64,000 bases of DNA from Brachypodius melanocephalos. Its lineage: Eukaryota; Chordata; Aves; Passeriformes; Pycnonotidae. Numbering within the stretch: the stretch's first letter is position 1; each line of letters opens with the position of its first letter. The position numbers were made by a program, and so were the translations under genes. The notes below the pieces were generated by a model, which made no database searches, had not been told where the DNA came from, and saw nothing but the letters and a program-made list of their open reading frames with translations. Below are positions 52,761 through 64,000 of the stretch, piece by piece. The DNA lies in assembly GCA_013398615.1 (NCBI GenBank), contig VZSR01000520.1:23561173-23625172 (forward strand), written 5' to 3'.

Positions 52761-52784
52761 TTTTTTTTTTTTTTTTTTTTTTTT
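52761..52784 (+). repeat. Poly(T) run, 24 nt
   Basis: T24 followed by CTTCAG|GTCAAT, which mimics a strong splice acceptor, but no exon evidence follows. Confidence 0.9.
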
Positions 52785-53573
52785 CTTCAGGTCAATCTTG
52801 GGAACCTCTTTCCCTGCACCCTCCCCCATGAAATCTCATATCAGTGGTCTCCTTGTTCACTAGCATATTATCGTGGTCGTTAGAATGGACAAAATACTCA
52901 GTTACTTTCAGTTGTCTACATATTTTACAAAAGTTAAAGCTGGCTCAGTGTTCTGCCCTTTCATACTTTATTGACAACATTTTTTTAAAATTAAGTTTTG
53001 TCTTTGCATGTTTATTAGCTTTGCTTTACGTAGCATAATTGTTGATATGCATGTCTGTGAATCTGTGGTGGTTTTGGCTGGTATAATCTTACATTTCACT
53101 AGAAAACCTGAGATTTCTGACTGATTTTTAGCAAAAGCCAGTGATATAATCTGAATGTTAGTACTTGTAATTTTCATTTTGTTAAAGGGCTTTTGAATGG
53201 CTGACATCCAGTTTATATTGAGCTTGGGTGAACAATCAGTGTTCAGATAGGTGGTTGTTCATCTCCCCTTTTGTTTCTTTCTCATTATTTCTTGGGTTAG
53301 TTGAAGGATGAAATTCGCTTTCAAGTTTGCTTTTATTTTTACTCCATTTTACCTTTTTCCCCCTTTTAATTAAGTACTGTGGTTTTGCTCTGTTGAATCT
53401 TTCAGCTGCAGAATTATTTTGAATACCTTTATCAAGAAACTATGTTATAATGATTAAGCATAGTTTCTATGCTAGTCTGAAAATTCATATTTAGTTAACA
53501 GCTTAGTTTTTTGTGAAAGGATCACACAATGTTGTTGATTTATTGATTGCAAATTGTCAGTAATTTTAAATAC

Positions 53574-53586
53574 ATATATATATATA
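53574..53586. repeat. AT dinucleotide microsatellite
   Basis: About six AT units. Confidence 0.85.
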
Positions 53587-53974
53587 AAATTGTACAGAAT
53601 TGGTAGGACATTTCTTTGTTTAAGGGTACCAACAGTCAACCCAGATTTAAATTGAAAATGTGTTTGCTTTATTTCCCTCGTTCTCATGAGTGAAAAACTG
53701 TTTCCCAGACCTTCTCCTACAAAGTAAATGAAGCACTGGCAAAGTGTTATTGCTTCCTAATGTTATGGAAACACATATTTGTATTTTTCTATTATATAGT
53801 ATGCTATCAAGTATAGTGTACTGTATAATATTTAACCTTTAACATGCATTCCAGTCAACATACTGTATTTGAAGTTGTATTCATAAAATCATTGATGTAA
53901 GTTGTTGGATGGGGAGGTTGGTTGGATCAGTTGGAGATTTAGCAGGAGAAGGTGGTATTTAACTGTAGTTTATA

Positions 53975-53980
53975 AATAAA
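53975..53980 (+). terminator. NUBPL: Possible distal poly(A) signal AATAAA
   Basis: Canonical AATAAA followed by a CA-type cleavage context near 53999 and a GU-rich GTGCTGTTGGATCTTTT. If used, the NUBPL 3' UTR would be about 2.6 kb. Other AATAAA at 55494 and 57175 have less downstream support. Confidence 0.35.
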
Positions 53981-55399
53981 ACTCACAAACTTGACACACA
54001 GTGCTGTTGGATCTTTTCAGCTCCAATATTTCACTTTATTCTAATTGATACTTTCTAGTGTATTAATATGGGGTTTTTTTCTGAAAATGCTAGTCCTAGC
54101 AAGAGAGCCTTGTTTTTCCAAGCTGTATAGGTAGATGCTCTTTGCTCACCAGGAAGGGAGAGTTACTGTTGGGTTACTAATGAGTTGAGTTACTAATGGG
54201 TTGCCAGCACAGAATTACTAAAGTCTGTAGCACTGTGAGTTCAGTTACACACTGGAAAATCCCACAGAGGAGGAAAGAGAAAGAGAAAGGCTAGAGAGGC
54301 ATGAGACCAAACAGGCAGGAATGGGCACAGAGGCAATTGTCAGTCCCAGTTTACCTCCTGTGTGGGTTAACAGCAAGATTCTTTGGACTCCCAAGATCCT
54401 TTTGCATTGCAGTCAGACTTAGTTTTGTGTTCACAACATGACCCTTTGTATAGTGATCACAGTTCTTGTGTTTGCATATAGTTCCTGCAGTTTCTTGGGT
54501 GAGGAGTTGACGGGCTGTGTCTTAACACAGTGTGTTTCTTGGCTTTCAGAAGTTTTTAGTTTTAATGAAAATGAAACCGAAGAAGGTATTGTTTGTGCTA
54601 GTGAAGTGTTTTACTGTAAAATTTTTACTGGTATGTTAAGCTAATGAATTGTTCAGCCTTTGAGACTATGGTTTGTGCGATACTTAGGTGTTAGATCCTC
54701 ACAACAACAACAAGAAATACTTGTTGAAGTTATGAGAAAAAAGTGGTTTGCAGGTTAGTTTTTGTCTACTAATTCAATTCGAGTTCAAACTACAACCTGT
54801 TTTAGTTGCTCTGATTGGTGATTGTGGTTATGAATTAATATTAATGCAGAGGAGAGGTGGCAGAAGCAGGTTATTTCAGTGTATTAACAAAACACCCCCT
54901 GTAATTCTGAACTTACTTCAAACAGTTGGACTCATTAGATGCAGTTCAGCAAGTGAAACCCCCTTAACATCTTTCCCATAATAAGTGTGGGTTGCACATT
55001 GACCAACTGCTGTGTGACAATTTACATTTTGGAATTTTGGTAGTTATATACAAAGCTTCTTTCAGAGCATCCCCAGTCCTGACACTGACACATGAGCTCA
55101 GTACCCAACTACCCAAGTCACAGGAACTACTCTTGGCCTTCCAGATACAGGTGGACATGCTTATTTTCCTACTTGGTTTGCAGTAGTTGTCCAAGGCACA
55201 AGAAATTTCTTTACACCCAGCTTTGGTTAAGAAGATTCAAATCCTCCATAGCTCCTAAACTTAGGAGAGGTCTTCAGTCACCTGGCTTAGTCTTTGCTCA
55301 GGACCATCATGGAATGTTCATTTCTCCTTCTGATAAAGCTGTGTTGCTTGTGGAGGAAGTAAAGAACATTGTCCTAATCACAGCTGGGTTGGTTTGTGG

Positions 55400-55417
55400 T
55401 TTTTTTTTTTTTTTTTT
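55400..55417 (+). repeat. Poly(T) run, 18 nt
   Basis: Homopolymer in noncoding DNA. Confidence 0.85.
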
Positions 55418-57448
55418 GCTTGATGACTTAGGCTGGGCTTTCTTTGGTTTTTGTTCCCAGCCTTATTGATTGCTTTTACCTAATGAGCCTATGAATAAAA
55501 TTATCAATTCTTAGGTTAATACCTGGCATTTTAGATGCTTACAGATTTGAGATAAAGCTGTGGAATTTTGATTTTAGATTTTGATACCCACACATAATTT
55601 TATTTCCTCATGGCCACATCTGGGCCTATACTGTTGTCATTTTTATTTAGCAGAAATGCTTCCTGGTGGAGATGGCTGGGAAAGCCTCTTGCTTAAGAAC
55701 AGTTGACCATAAGATGAATCTGAATTGCTGATTTAATTTCAGGATAATGGCAGGAGTTAGAATGATGATTACATTTTATTTTGGCAGCATTTCAGCCAAA
55801 GCACTGGTTTGTCAGCCCCATATGACAAAGCAGCAAAAGAAAAAATTAATTCCCAAAGTAGTTTTCAGTCTAAGATTTGCCTTTTTTGTTTTTGCAGGCT
55901 CTGTTTTGCATTATAAAGATATTAAAGTCTGAAGAAAAAGTATATTCAAAGGTCTGTATTTTTCCATTATCTTTGTATATTCAGAGAGGGTGGGTGTTTT
56001 TTTAGCAAGAAGAGAATGGGCACAGCCTGTCCTTCCTTATGCACCTATTTGTCTCTCCATTTGTATCAGTCTGGATCTGAATATCCACTTTAATCAATGC
56101 AAATAAAGGACTCCTTCTAGGGAGTGTGTGAGTCTCTGAACAAGCTAGTGGGGAGAACAACATCTGCTGTCCTTTAACATTGTTTTGAGGGCTTACAGGT
56201 TTATTTGAAGTGTTTTCCCTCATACCACCGGGATTTTCTAAAATTTGTGTTATTTCCTGTGGTCCAGAGGTTTTCTCATTTCTTTGAGAGAAAGGCAGGA
56301 GCCTCCCTACACTTGCCTACACCATGTATGCTTCCTGTCACTAAACAAGGTCTGTATTAAAAATACAAACTTCTGGTTACTTTTTCTGAAAAGTTAGCTT
56401 ATGGCTTTCTAGTGATTCTTATAAGTACTTTTTCCTTTTAGGGACAACTTTTTTTCCCCCAACTAATTATGGAAGAAATGGTATAACATTTATAAAGCCC
56501 AGTTTTGCTGCATATTTAGGAAGAATAAACAGGGTGAGAAACTATCTTATTTAGCCAAATGCACATTTGGTAGATGTCATTTTGGAATGTTTGTCCACTG
56601 TGTAAGTGTTGTAAATATTTTTTTATCTCATTAAAGTAAAGCTCTAAGTGAAGTTGAGGAGCTTGAACACTCTCCTGCTCAGGAGTAGGCATTTGAGGGT
56701 GATGTGAGATGAGTCTGTAGCTGGTCAGACAGGCAAGGATGAATTTCCACATTGATTTATTTGCTGAATTGGGAAGTCTCTACATGTCTCTTTTTAGAGG
56801 AAGACTTTCCATATAAATGGGCCTTTGTCTGTGATACCTTGTGGCCTCTAATTACATTTGAGATGGAATCAGGAGGTTTCGGGTTTGCACTCCACACTTC
56901 CCTCTGCAGGATAATGGGGCCCAATGGCTATTTTGGAGAGCTAGATGTTAAAAACAAGTGTTCAAAGGCTGGGGAAATACCCCTCAGCTTTGAAAACCAA
57001 CCCCACATTTGTTCATGAATGCCAGCACTACTGGCGTCTCTTTTGTAATGCCTTAAGATACTAAGGCATTTTAAAAAGCCTGTGAGCTGTAGCTTGTTAG
57101 CACTTTTAAAAAATGCATTTCTTATTAACACAGACAGTGCTGCATCACTTTTGTCTTAATTTCTTGATTGTGTAAATAAACCTCTTTGTAAAGCAGTTTT
57201 CCTTGCCTATTAGTAATGCATCCAAAAAGTTATTCCTCTAGAGAAAGAAACGACAGAGCTGTATGATGCTGAATACCTTCTTCCCTGTAGGGTTAATATA
57301 GGAAATTATAGTAACTGTCTTAGTGAATTGTTGATTTTGTTACCCTGATGGGATATACATCTTCATTAAAACAAAATGGAACTGCTGATAAAATGCCTGT
57401 TAGTTATTTAGAGTTTGCAGCTCGTGAACATTGAAAACATCATACTCT

Positions 57449-57490
57449 AGAGTAATTTATTTATTTATTTAGAGTAATTAATTTATTTAT
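57449..57490 (+). repeat. TTTA-rich tandem duplication, 22-bp period
   Basis: AGAGTAATT followed by TTTA steps, at 57449 and again at 57471. Confidence 0.85.
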
Positions 57491-57841
57491 AGTACTTCCA
57501 TTTGTAGATTTCTTAAAATATTTTTCTAAGAAAGTAATAATATTTAAGATGTTTGGACAAGGTCTTTGCTGTTGAAATGGATTGCTTTCCACTGCCTGAA
57601 AAGGTCTGCCATTTTCACAAAGAATATGACTCAGACAAGTTATGTGTTATTCCCCATCAGTGCCTGTCTACAGAATCCTAAGTGTGAATCCGCAGGTGAC
57701 AGGAGGGAAGGGAGATGACGTACCAGTATTTGCCTGGAATGACCTCATGCCAGGAAGCAATAGGGATTTTTTTGGCACAGCAAAACCTATAAGCAGGGTT
57801 GCATTTTTAAGAAAGGCAGATGGGTCAGGGCAATTCAGGGG

Positions 57842-57892
57842 ATGTTTTATTTGCTCATAAATGTGACTGGCATATGAAAGGAAATAAAACAT
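57842..57892. repeat. 51-nt imperfect hairpin
   Basis: The 11-bp arms ATGTTTTATTT (57842-57852) and AAATAAAACAT (57882-57892) are exact reverse complements. An inner stem TCATA/TATGA continues after a small internal loop, with ATG/CAT closing a 7-nt loop TGACTGG. Length is below a typical pre-miRNA. Function unknown. Confidence 0.85.
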
Positions 57893-58852
57893 TATACGGT
57901 CAGAAATAAAATGTGAAATGTATCTTTCCCACTTCTGCCAGAAGAGTACAGCCATATGACCTGAGATGCCTGGCACCCTGGGATTGTGTTGGTCCTGGTG
58001 CTTCAGCATGGTGGCAGGACTCAGCAGAGCATCAGGAGCCCTCATTTATGACACCATTTCTGCAATTTAGGGAAGCAACTGAAAAAGGTATTTATAAGTG
58101 AATAACTGAAAACAGTTGATACAGAATGTTCCTTGAGGAATGAGATGTCTCAGTTCTTGGTCAGTCTGTTTCACATCAGATAATGTGCCATCCCAGTGTG
58201 ATCATTTTTTAAAGTTAGCATTTTAGCTGTCTTTACCACAGGAGCTGAAGTTGAATGCAATAACAAGATATATAATCTCTGTAAAGCACTTTGCCTTACA
58301 CTTGGGTGATACCAAGTGTCAGGAAAATTTGTAATACCTTGCTGAATTATTGTACCTGAGCTTAATATGCAGTAACTTGAAGTTTCATTCTATTTGTTAT
58401 TTTTTTTCTATAAGGTTTCGCATTTCCTTTTCCAGTACTTCACTACTGTTGGTTCCTCAGATAAAGATAAAAAGATTTATGTACAGGGGCTCCTAGAGGG
58501 AATTTTGTGCTTTGATGTGAGATTGTATCATCTTCTTTAAAACAAAATGGTCAGTGATAGGATTGTTCTTTATTTTCTGTTTAGTTTTTAAGAACTACAG
58601 TCACCAGAAGGAAAGATACCAATTGGAGATAATTTTGGATAGTCAGATTGGAACTCTTCTAACCTGTTGCTAATCATACTTTGAGAATACAAACACACAA
58701 GCAACATGAAGCTCTTTTTCTTTGGGTATATGAATTTATTTAACCTTACTGTCATTGGCATGGAAAAAGTAAAGAACTGTGGCAGATAAAATGTAATCCT
58801 TAGAACTGAAAACCACATGAGTTAATGGTCATGGTTAAGGATCATGAAAACA

Positions 58853-58876
58853 CATCCAGAACCTGGGTTCTGGATG
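58853..58876. repeat. 24-bp palindrome with AGAACC/GGTTCT core
   Basis: The 11-bp arms CATCCAGAACC and GGTTCTGGATG are separated by TG. The core resembles a steroid receptor inverted repeat, but the spacer is 2 nt rather than the 3 nt needed for a classical site. Confidence 0.85.
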
Positions 58877-59699
58877 GAGGATGTTCTTGTGCTGGCCCTG
58901 GAGGAGCCAGCAGCATTCCAACAGCAGTTTTTGTCTCTTAAGTGAACTCCAGACTCATTCTGAGACTTGCTGTTGAGCAAAGTCACACCCTGGACTGTGT
59001 CAGCATTGAACCTTTAGACTGTAGGTTTGCATGTCACTAACACAGGAAGTGACTCACTGAAATGTTTGTTCTTCATGTTATCTGCTCTCCTGGGAAAACA
59101 GGGATCTGTTTACTCCATAGCATGTTGGTGCTTCTTATCAGACTGTAGGATGTCCCTGCCAGGGCTGGTGCTGGTCAATGTTTGCTGCTGTTCTGTTTGT
59201 AGGACAGTTGCTGTGTGTAATAGTCAGGAACTGTATTCATGTTCTGCACCAGGAGCAGACCTTGCAGCTCTTGATCTCTGCTTTGATTTGCTTTGCATTT
59301 GAGTAATGCAGCATTATTTGCAGGCAACACATGACCCTGTAATTCTCAAGTGTTACCATTCCCAAGATAAAATCCTGCACTCAGAATGACTTCTGGAAAT
59401 GACACCTTACCCTTGTGACTCTACTAATTTGGAAGGATCTCTGCATGGGTGCTGAGAGAGTGTGGCAGAGCCGTCCACTCTCACTAAGGACTTATTTGTG
59501 CCTCTTGGGACACAGAGACAGCTAAGGGTCAACAAAATGGTATGAGGAAATAGCCTGCCAAGTTATATTCGAACATGAAATGGGAGAGAAAATATAATGG
59601 AAGGCTTGTGACTGCAGAAAAGGACAGAGATTATTCACTGGTTACAGTCATGGGCAGAACAGACTCAACTTGTCAAAATTAGTTTATTTTATTACCAAT

Positions 59700-60480
59700 C
59701 AAATCAGCCTAAGATGATGAGAAATATACTGAAATCTTGAAGCACTTTTCATTCATCCTTCCCTTCTTCCTGGAGTCAGCTTCACTGCTGAATTCTCTAC
59801 TTTCTGCCCAGCAGCTGCATGGGAGGACTGGGAATGGGAGCTCCAGTCAGTTCGTCACATGTGTCTGCTGCTCTGTCCTCATAAGGGAGAGGACTGTGCA
59901 CACTCTTGACCTGCTCCAGCAGGAGATAGGCAGTCATCCTCAAACTTTTCCAAAGTGAGTCCTTCCCACAGACTGCAGCCTTTCATGAACTGCTCCAGTG
60001 GAGGTCCCTTCCATGTGGTGTAGTCCATCAGGAACAGACTGTTCAGTGTGGATCTTCCATGGCACCACAGGTCCTGCCAGGAGCCTCCTCCAGCATGGGC
60101 TTCCCACAGCATCACCTGTTCCTACATCGGGTCCTCCACGGGTTGCAGGTGGATCTCTGCTCCACCTTGGATGTCCATGGGCTGCAGGGTCACAGATACC
60201 TCACCATGGTCTTCCTCATGGGCTGCAAGGGAATCTCTGCACTGGTGCCTGGAGCATCCCCTGCCCCTCCTTCACTGGCCTTGGTGTCTGCAGAGTTCCT
60301 CTCACATATTCTTCTCTGTTTTCTGGCTGCAATTTGCTTCTGCCCAATACCTCTTCTTTTCTCTTCTTAAATACATTATCCTGCAGGTACTACCGCTGTT
60401 GCTGACAGCTTAGCAAGGGCCAGAAGCAGATTCATCTTGGAATCAGTACCTCTCCTGATTTCCACTGGGGTTCCACTGCA
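59700..60480 (+). mobile_element. Avian interspersed repeat, probably ERV/LTR-derived
   Basis: I recognise this text from many bird genomes: blocks of the form CTGCTCCAG...CATGGGCTTCCCACAG, TCCTCCACGGGTTGCAGGTG, TCTGCTCCACCTTGGATGTC, ACCTCACCATGGTCTTC, CTTGGTGTCTGCAG and TTCTTAAATACATTATC in that order. It contains short internal repetitions of CTGCTCCAG-type units. Open frames at 59998-60405 and 60048-60413 correspond to spurious proteins often annotated in birds. The class is uncertain: I believe it is LTR-related, but no terminal repeats or primer-binding site were located. It is not a cellular gene. Confidence 0.6.
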
Positions 60481-63400
60481 AAAACAGAAGGAGTACACAT
60501 TTGATTGGTTTCTGTTTAAGTAACTCTTAAATTTTGAATAAACCTTTACTATTCTAAAGTGCACATGTCAAGCATGACTTGGAGCAAAATGTAAAGATGT
60601 TTCTAATGGTTCTGTTGGTCTTCAGGTTATTTTGAAAGTGTGTTCATAATCTTTAAAAGAATGATTTTCTTTTAAAAATTAGCAGTGTTTAATATGTTCA
60701 ACTAAGAAAACTCAGAAACTGTGATACAATTTTATAGTTTCTGATGGGCCATATGAAATGCATATTTTCTATAGCCTCTGCTCTCTATCTTAGTGCCAGT
60801 AAAATATAAAATCATGGAGCCTGGCATCCAAGGAGCAGAAGGGGTCAAATAAATTGTGGAGAGGTAGATCTCTTGTTTGCATAGTAGTATAGAGAAGGTA
60901 AGTTGCCTGTATCTCAGAGCCAAGCTCTTAGTAATGATCTCTCTGCAGATTAGAAATACAATGATTAGTAATCTCTAGTTGTAAAAAAAGAATTCATTTC
61001 ACTCCTGTGATCAACTGGAGAGAACCAGATCACTGTACTTCTGTAGAGGGCTAGTAAACAGCTTGACAAGACAGCAGCAGTGAAGTTTCATCGCAATAAA
61101 TGCCAGACTCTTGAAGAGGATAGTTTCATTTTGTTTAAGATCAATTTTTGTTATGAATGTGCACAAACCATTAGATTCAGCCCTTGAAACTGCTGAGTTT
61201 GAACGTCCAGGGATTTTTTTTTTCCCACAAGATATCTGGGAATTTATTTTGGCACATCATCTAAAAATCATTGACTGACCTCCAGCCTGAGGTGCACAGC
61301 TCTGTGTGTGCATGGGGGAGGCATGCACTGCAGAAGTTGTACTGATTCATCATCTTGCCCAGGAAACCTCTACCTGCCTCACTTTAAGCCTTGCTTCCTT
61401 GGAGGCAGTTTTGAGCATTTTTGCTCTTTTAATGAGCTACATTGGAAGGTACTCTTGTGAAGCAGAGGTTCCACAAGAGCAGAAATATTGTCCAAGCCTT
61501 CATCTCCAGGAGCTTGTATTAACTGCTCATTACCAGTGTTTGTCATTTTGTCTTTTTCTGCTGTTGTCTTGGTGTAAGCAATGTCAAGTGATCTGACAAC
61601 AGAAGCTCACACTGCTTTCAGAGGGTCAGATGCAGTTGAAATGTATTTCTAGCTCTACACAAAGCACATCTGGGCAGTGTTGGTTCCTCCCAGCCAGGGG
61701 CAGGGATTGAGGTGGTCCTGCTAAAGGGTCGCTCACATGGACTGCAAGACATTGTGTGCATCTTGGTGTTTGTTGTGTACACCTTGACCAACCCCTTTCC
61801 TTGCGTGACAGGGGCTCGAAACACAAAACCTCCTCTTGAAAAGGAAAACTCACCCTCCTTAATTCACTGAGAAAGAGCTGTAAAATGGAGGTGCTTCTCC
61901 TAGTGTTTCTTGGTATGAGAAATTTTCCTAACCAAGTGACCCCCTGGGAGACATTAGGCTAGGAATGGGCCACAGTGCTGGGGTTCAGTGACAGGCTGAG
62001 CAAGGCTCATCTCCCAGGCCCATCCCTGCTACTTCCATACGGGTTTCACTATTTAATGCTCTGGAGGTTGTAAATCAAATCCAAGTGTTACAGATCCCTT
62101 TTGTGGCCTGCCCAGCACTTCCTGCCCTGTCCTTGGAACTGGTGCAAGATTTGTGTGTCAGGTATGGTCTGTTTGGGTGCCACACTGGATCAGAGTGGAA
62201 CGTGGTGACAATTTCAGCAGGGAATGAAGTTCTGCATGCGAAGCTGAGGACTAGGAGTATGCGGAAGTACAGAGATACACAGAAGTCTGTGTGTATGTTT
62301 GTGAACTAAATGCAGGGTTTTCTAAAAGAAAAATGTCCTAATAGCTGCATGTTTTTCATTAGGAGGTGAGGAAGCGCAAAAGTGCAAAGTTCTGTTTGTA
62401 CAGGGAAACTCACACATGTAACTAATGCAGTAATTCTCTGAGTTAGGAATCTGACCTATTACTCCCTTTCAAAGAGAGATGTGACTTTTTTTTTCTCACA
62501 ATGACTGTGAGAATCACCCTTCTTGACATAACTTCCCAAAATGAGATGTTTCCTTTCATGACTTTATTCTCACTACTCCATTAAGGGATGAAACAACAGC
62601 CTTATTAATATGAAAGGAAGTGACTTGGGGGCAGGGATTTTACCTGTAAGGTTCATTCTGCATTGCAAGCACCTTAGAAATCAGAGTTACGCTGTTGAGC
62701 TGTTGTCATGTAGAGTCACCTTTTAAACATCAGCTCGAAGTCACAGTGCTAAACTCTTCAGCACAAGTAGTTTTGTGCAGGGGTGACTACCATTGCCTGC
62801 TTCTTCTGCTCCATCAACGAGATTGTTTTTTTGAGTGGCTGTAACAGAATGAAGTAACACATAGCAGTTTATCTCTTTATTATCTTCAATAGGAATAGGA
62901 TTTTAAAAATCAGATTCTATTTCTTAGGAATTTGCTGGAGTGTTTTTTTATAGCTAAACACAAAAAACATGTAAACTGCTTTCACAGAGAGGCAGATACT
63001 TGAGACATGAACACTTTTGTTCATAAGAAATTTTCCCCATGAAAAGTCAGTGACTTCCTTTTCATTGACTTTTCTTCTGCTTTTCATTCTTTTTTAAAAA
63101 ACCACCAAACAAAACAAAACCAACCAAACCTCCCTGGTTCTTATATTTTCTGTTTTCTTTAAATGCTTCACTTATTCAACAGAGAACATTGAGCTAGTTC
63201 TTAAGTTCTAAATAGCAGGAGACTTTGGAACTGACAGCAGCATTTGGGTGAAGACTTGCAGAATGTACCAACCCAAGCAGTATAGTCATTTGAGCTAGAT
63301 TCCGTTAATTTAGTTCTTTACCAGAAAATACCCTTATTTTTCTTGGCTTCATCTGTATGACAGATGTCAATAAACTTATGTTCTTTGGTAATTTCAGATT

Positions 63401-64000
63401 TGTATACCTACTCATCCAATATGCTAAAATAAGCTTTTTTCAAGACATTTATATGTTATTTTAAAATATATATACATTTTCTTTACATTTTCAAAACAGA
63501 ATTATTAATATGAAGGCATTGATTTTCAAACTGGAATGAATTGCATCTTATTCCTTAAGGATTTTTATTCTAAATTTTGGTATATTGTATACCACGCCAT
63601 TGTTAAAATTACATGCATTAATTTAAAATCCTGTGACGAAAATAAATAGATGTGCAATTACCTCAGACATTTTTCTAAGTGTATAGTAATAGGATATATA
63701 CCATATATGATTGGTTCTAAATCCAACTACATCCATTTTCTCTGCAAGATACAGTATTAAGACCAGATTTTTTTAAGGGTTCTGAATGATTACACTTAAA
63801 GCCACTTAACCATATTGATATAAAAACTGCTAGAAAAGTCAAAGCATGGATGCTTATAACTTCATATGGTGTACACTTCATAAAAAATATGTGTAGTATA
63901 TATCTGATTCAAACTAATATGTAATTTCCACTGTGGATGTAGAAGAACAAGAAAAAATTATATGGTCTCAGTGGAGATTTTTCAAAAGTTTTTGGAAATG
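60481..64000. other. Intergenic DNA, right end of window
   Basis: AT-rich noncoding sequence with an A/C-rich tract near 63097-63130. Short ORFs at 61306-61596 and 62085-62309 show no recognisable domain. No gene, RNA or named repeat is supported. Confidence 0.65.

Larger units (their letters stand above)
51816..59690. other. Intergenic DNA (or long 3' UTR) right of NUBPL
   Basis: AT-rich noncoding sequence. Contains T24 at 52761-52784, an AT dinucleotide repeat at 53574-53586, T18 at 55400-55417, a TTTA-rich duplication at 57449-57490, a hairpin at 57842-57892 and a palindrome at 58853-58876. Short ORFs are chance-like and many lack ATG starts. In vertebrates ARHGAP5 usually follows NUBPL, but none of its exons is seen. 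Confidence 0.75.

Noticed and set aside
52761..52800. T24 followed by CTTCAG|GT, like a splice acceptor
   Set aside because: It is past the NUBPL stop and no coding exon follows; probably a homopolymer.
56752..57018. 88-codon frame that might be an exon of a downstream gene such as ARHGAP5
   Set aside because: No similarity to RhoGAP or other known domains on reading, and no conserved splice context.
1..64000. Multi-gene defence or biosynthetic system, CRISPR, tRNA or rRNA genes
   Set aside because: The window is avian intronic and intergenic DNA around one gene. No spaced repeat arrays, cloverleaf genes or gene clusters were found on either strand.

Overview
This is a vertebrate, almost certainly avian, genomic window. 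The evidence is dispersed coding blocks with GT-AG introns, and truncated CR1 LINE 3' ends as the only confidently recognisable LINE family (about 8.8-9.2 kb, 30.3-30.8 kb and 39.1-39.4 kb, plus a degenerate one near 50.3 kb). Near 60 kb there is also an interspersed repeat that I recognise from bird genomes. No bacterial-type genes, operons, CRISPR arrays, tRNA or rRNA genes are visible. Species cannot be fixed from the sequence; a neoavian bird is my best inference.

One gene is firmly supported: NUBPL (IND1), a mitochondrial P-loop ATPase of the Mrp/NBP35 family that delivers iron-sulphur clusters to respiratory complex I. It lies on the plus strand and enters from the left, so its first exons, including the mitochondrial presequence and the Walker A loop, are outside the window. 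Seven exons, equivalent to human exons 5-11, were located by translation: 1574-1613, 1704-1794, 23333-23426, 33694-33779, 38551-38671, 42607-42689 and 51360-51422 (stop). They join in one frame into the C-terminal 191 residues, with the Mrp signature in exon 7 and the CPKC metal-binding motif in exon 9. The residue count agrees with the 319-residue human protein.

Layout: 1-1573 is the end of intron 4. Intron 5 is only 90 nt. Intron 6 is 21.5 kb and holds an LTR-like segment, an old CR1, two diverged copies of a ~400-bp direct repeat and a perfect 17-bp inverted repeat. Intron 7 (10.3 kb) opens with an exact 28-bp copy of the exon 7 end plus its splice donor, and also carries a CR1. Intron 8 (4.8 kb) holds a weak box C/D-like motif set, intron 9 (3.9 kb) a CR1, and intron 10 (8.7 kb) unassigned sequence. 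From 51.4 kb to the right edge lie the NUBPL 3' UTR and then noncoding DNA with an avian repeat at about 59.7-60.5 kb and a few hairpins and palindromes. I found no neighbouring gene.

The most interesting observation is the exact duplication of the exon 7 donor region. Use of the downstream copy would add 51 nt containing an in-frame stop. No new multi-gene system is visible. Most other observations are modest and are stated with low confidence.
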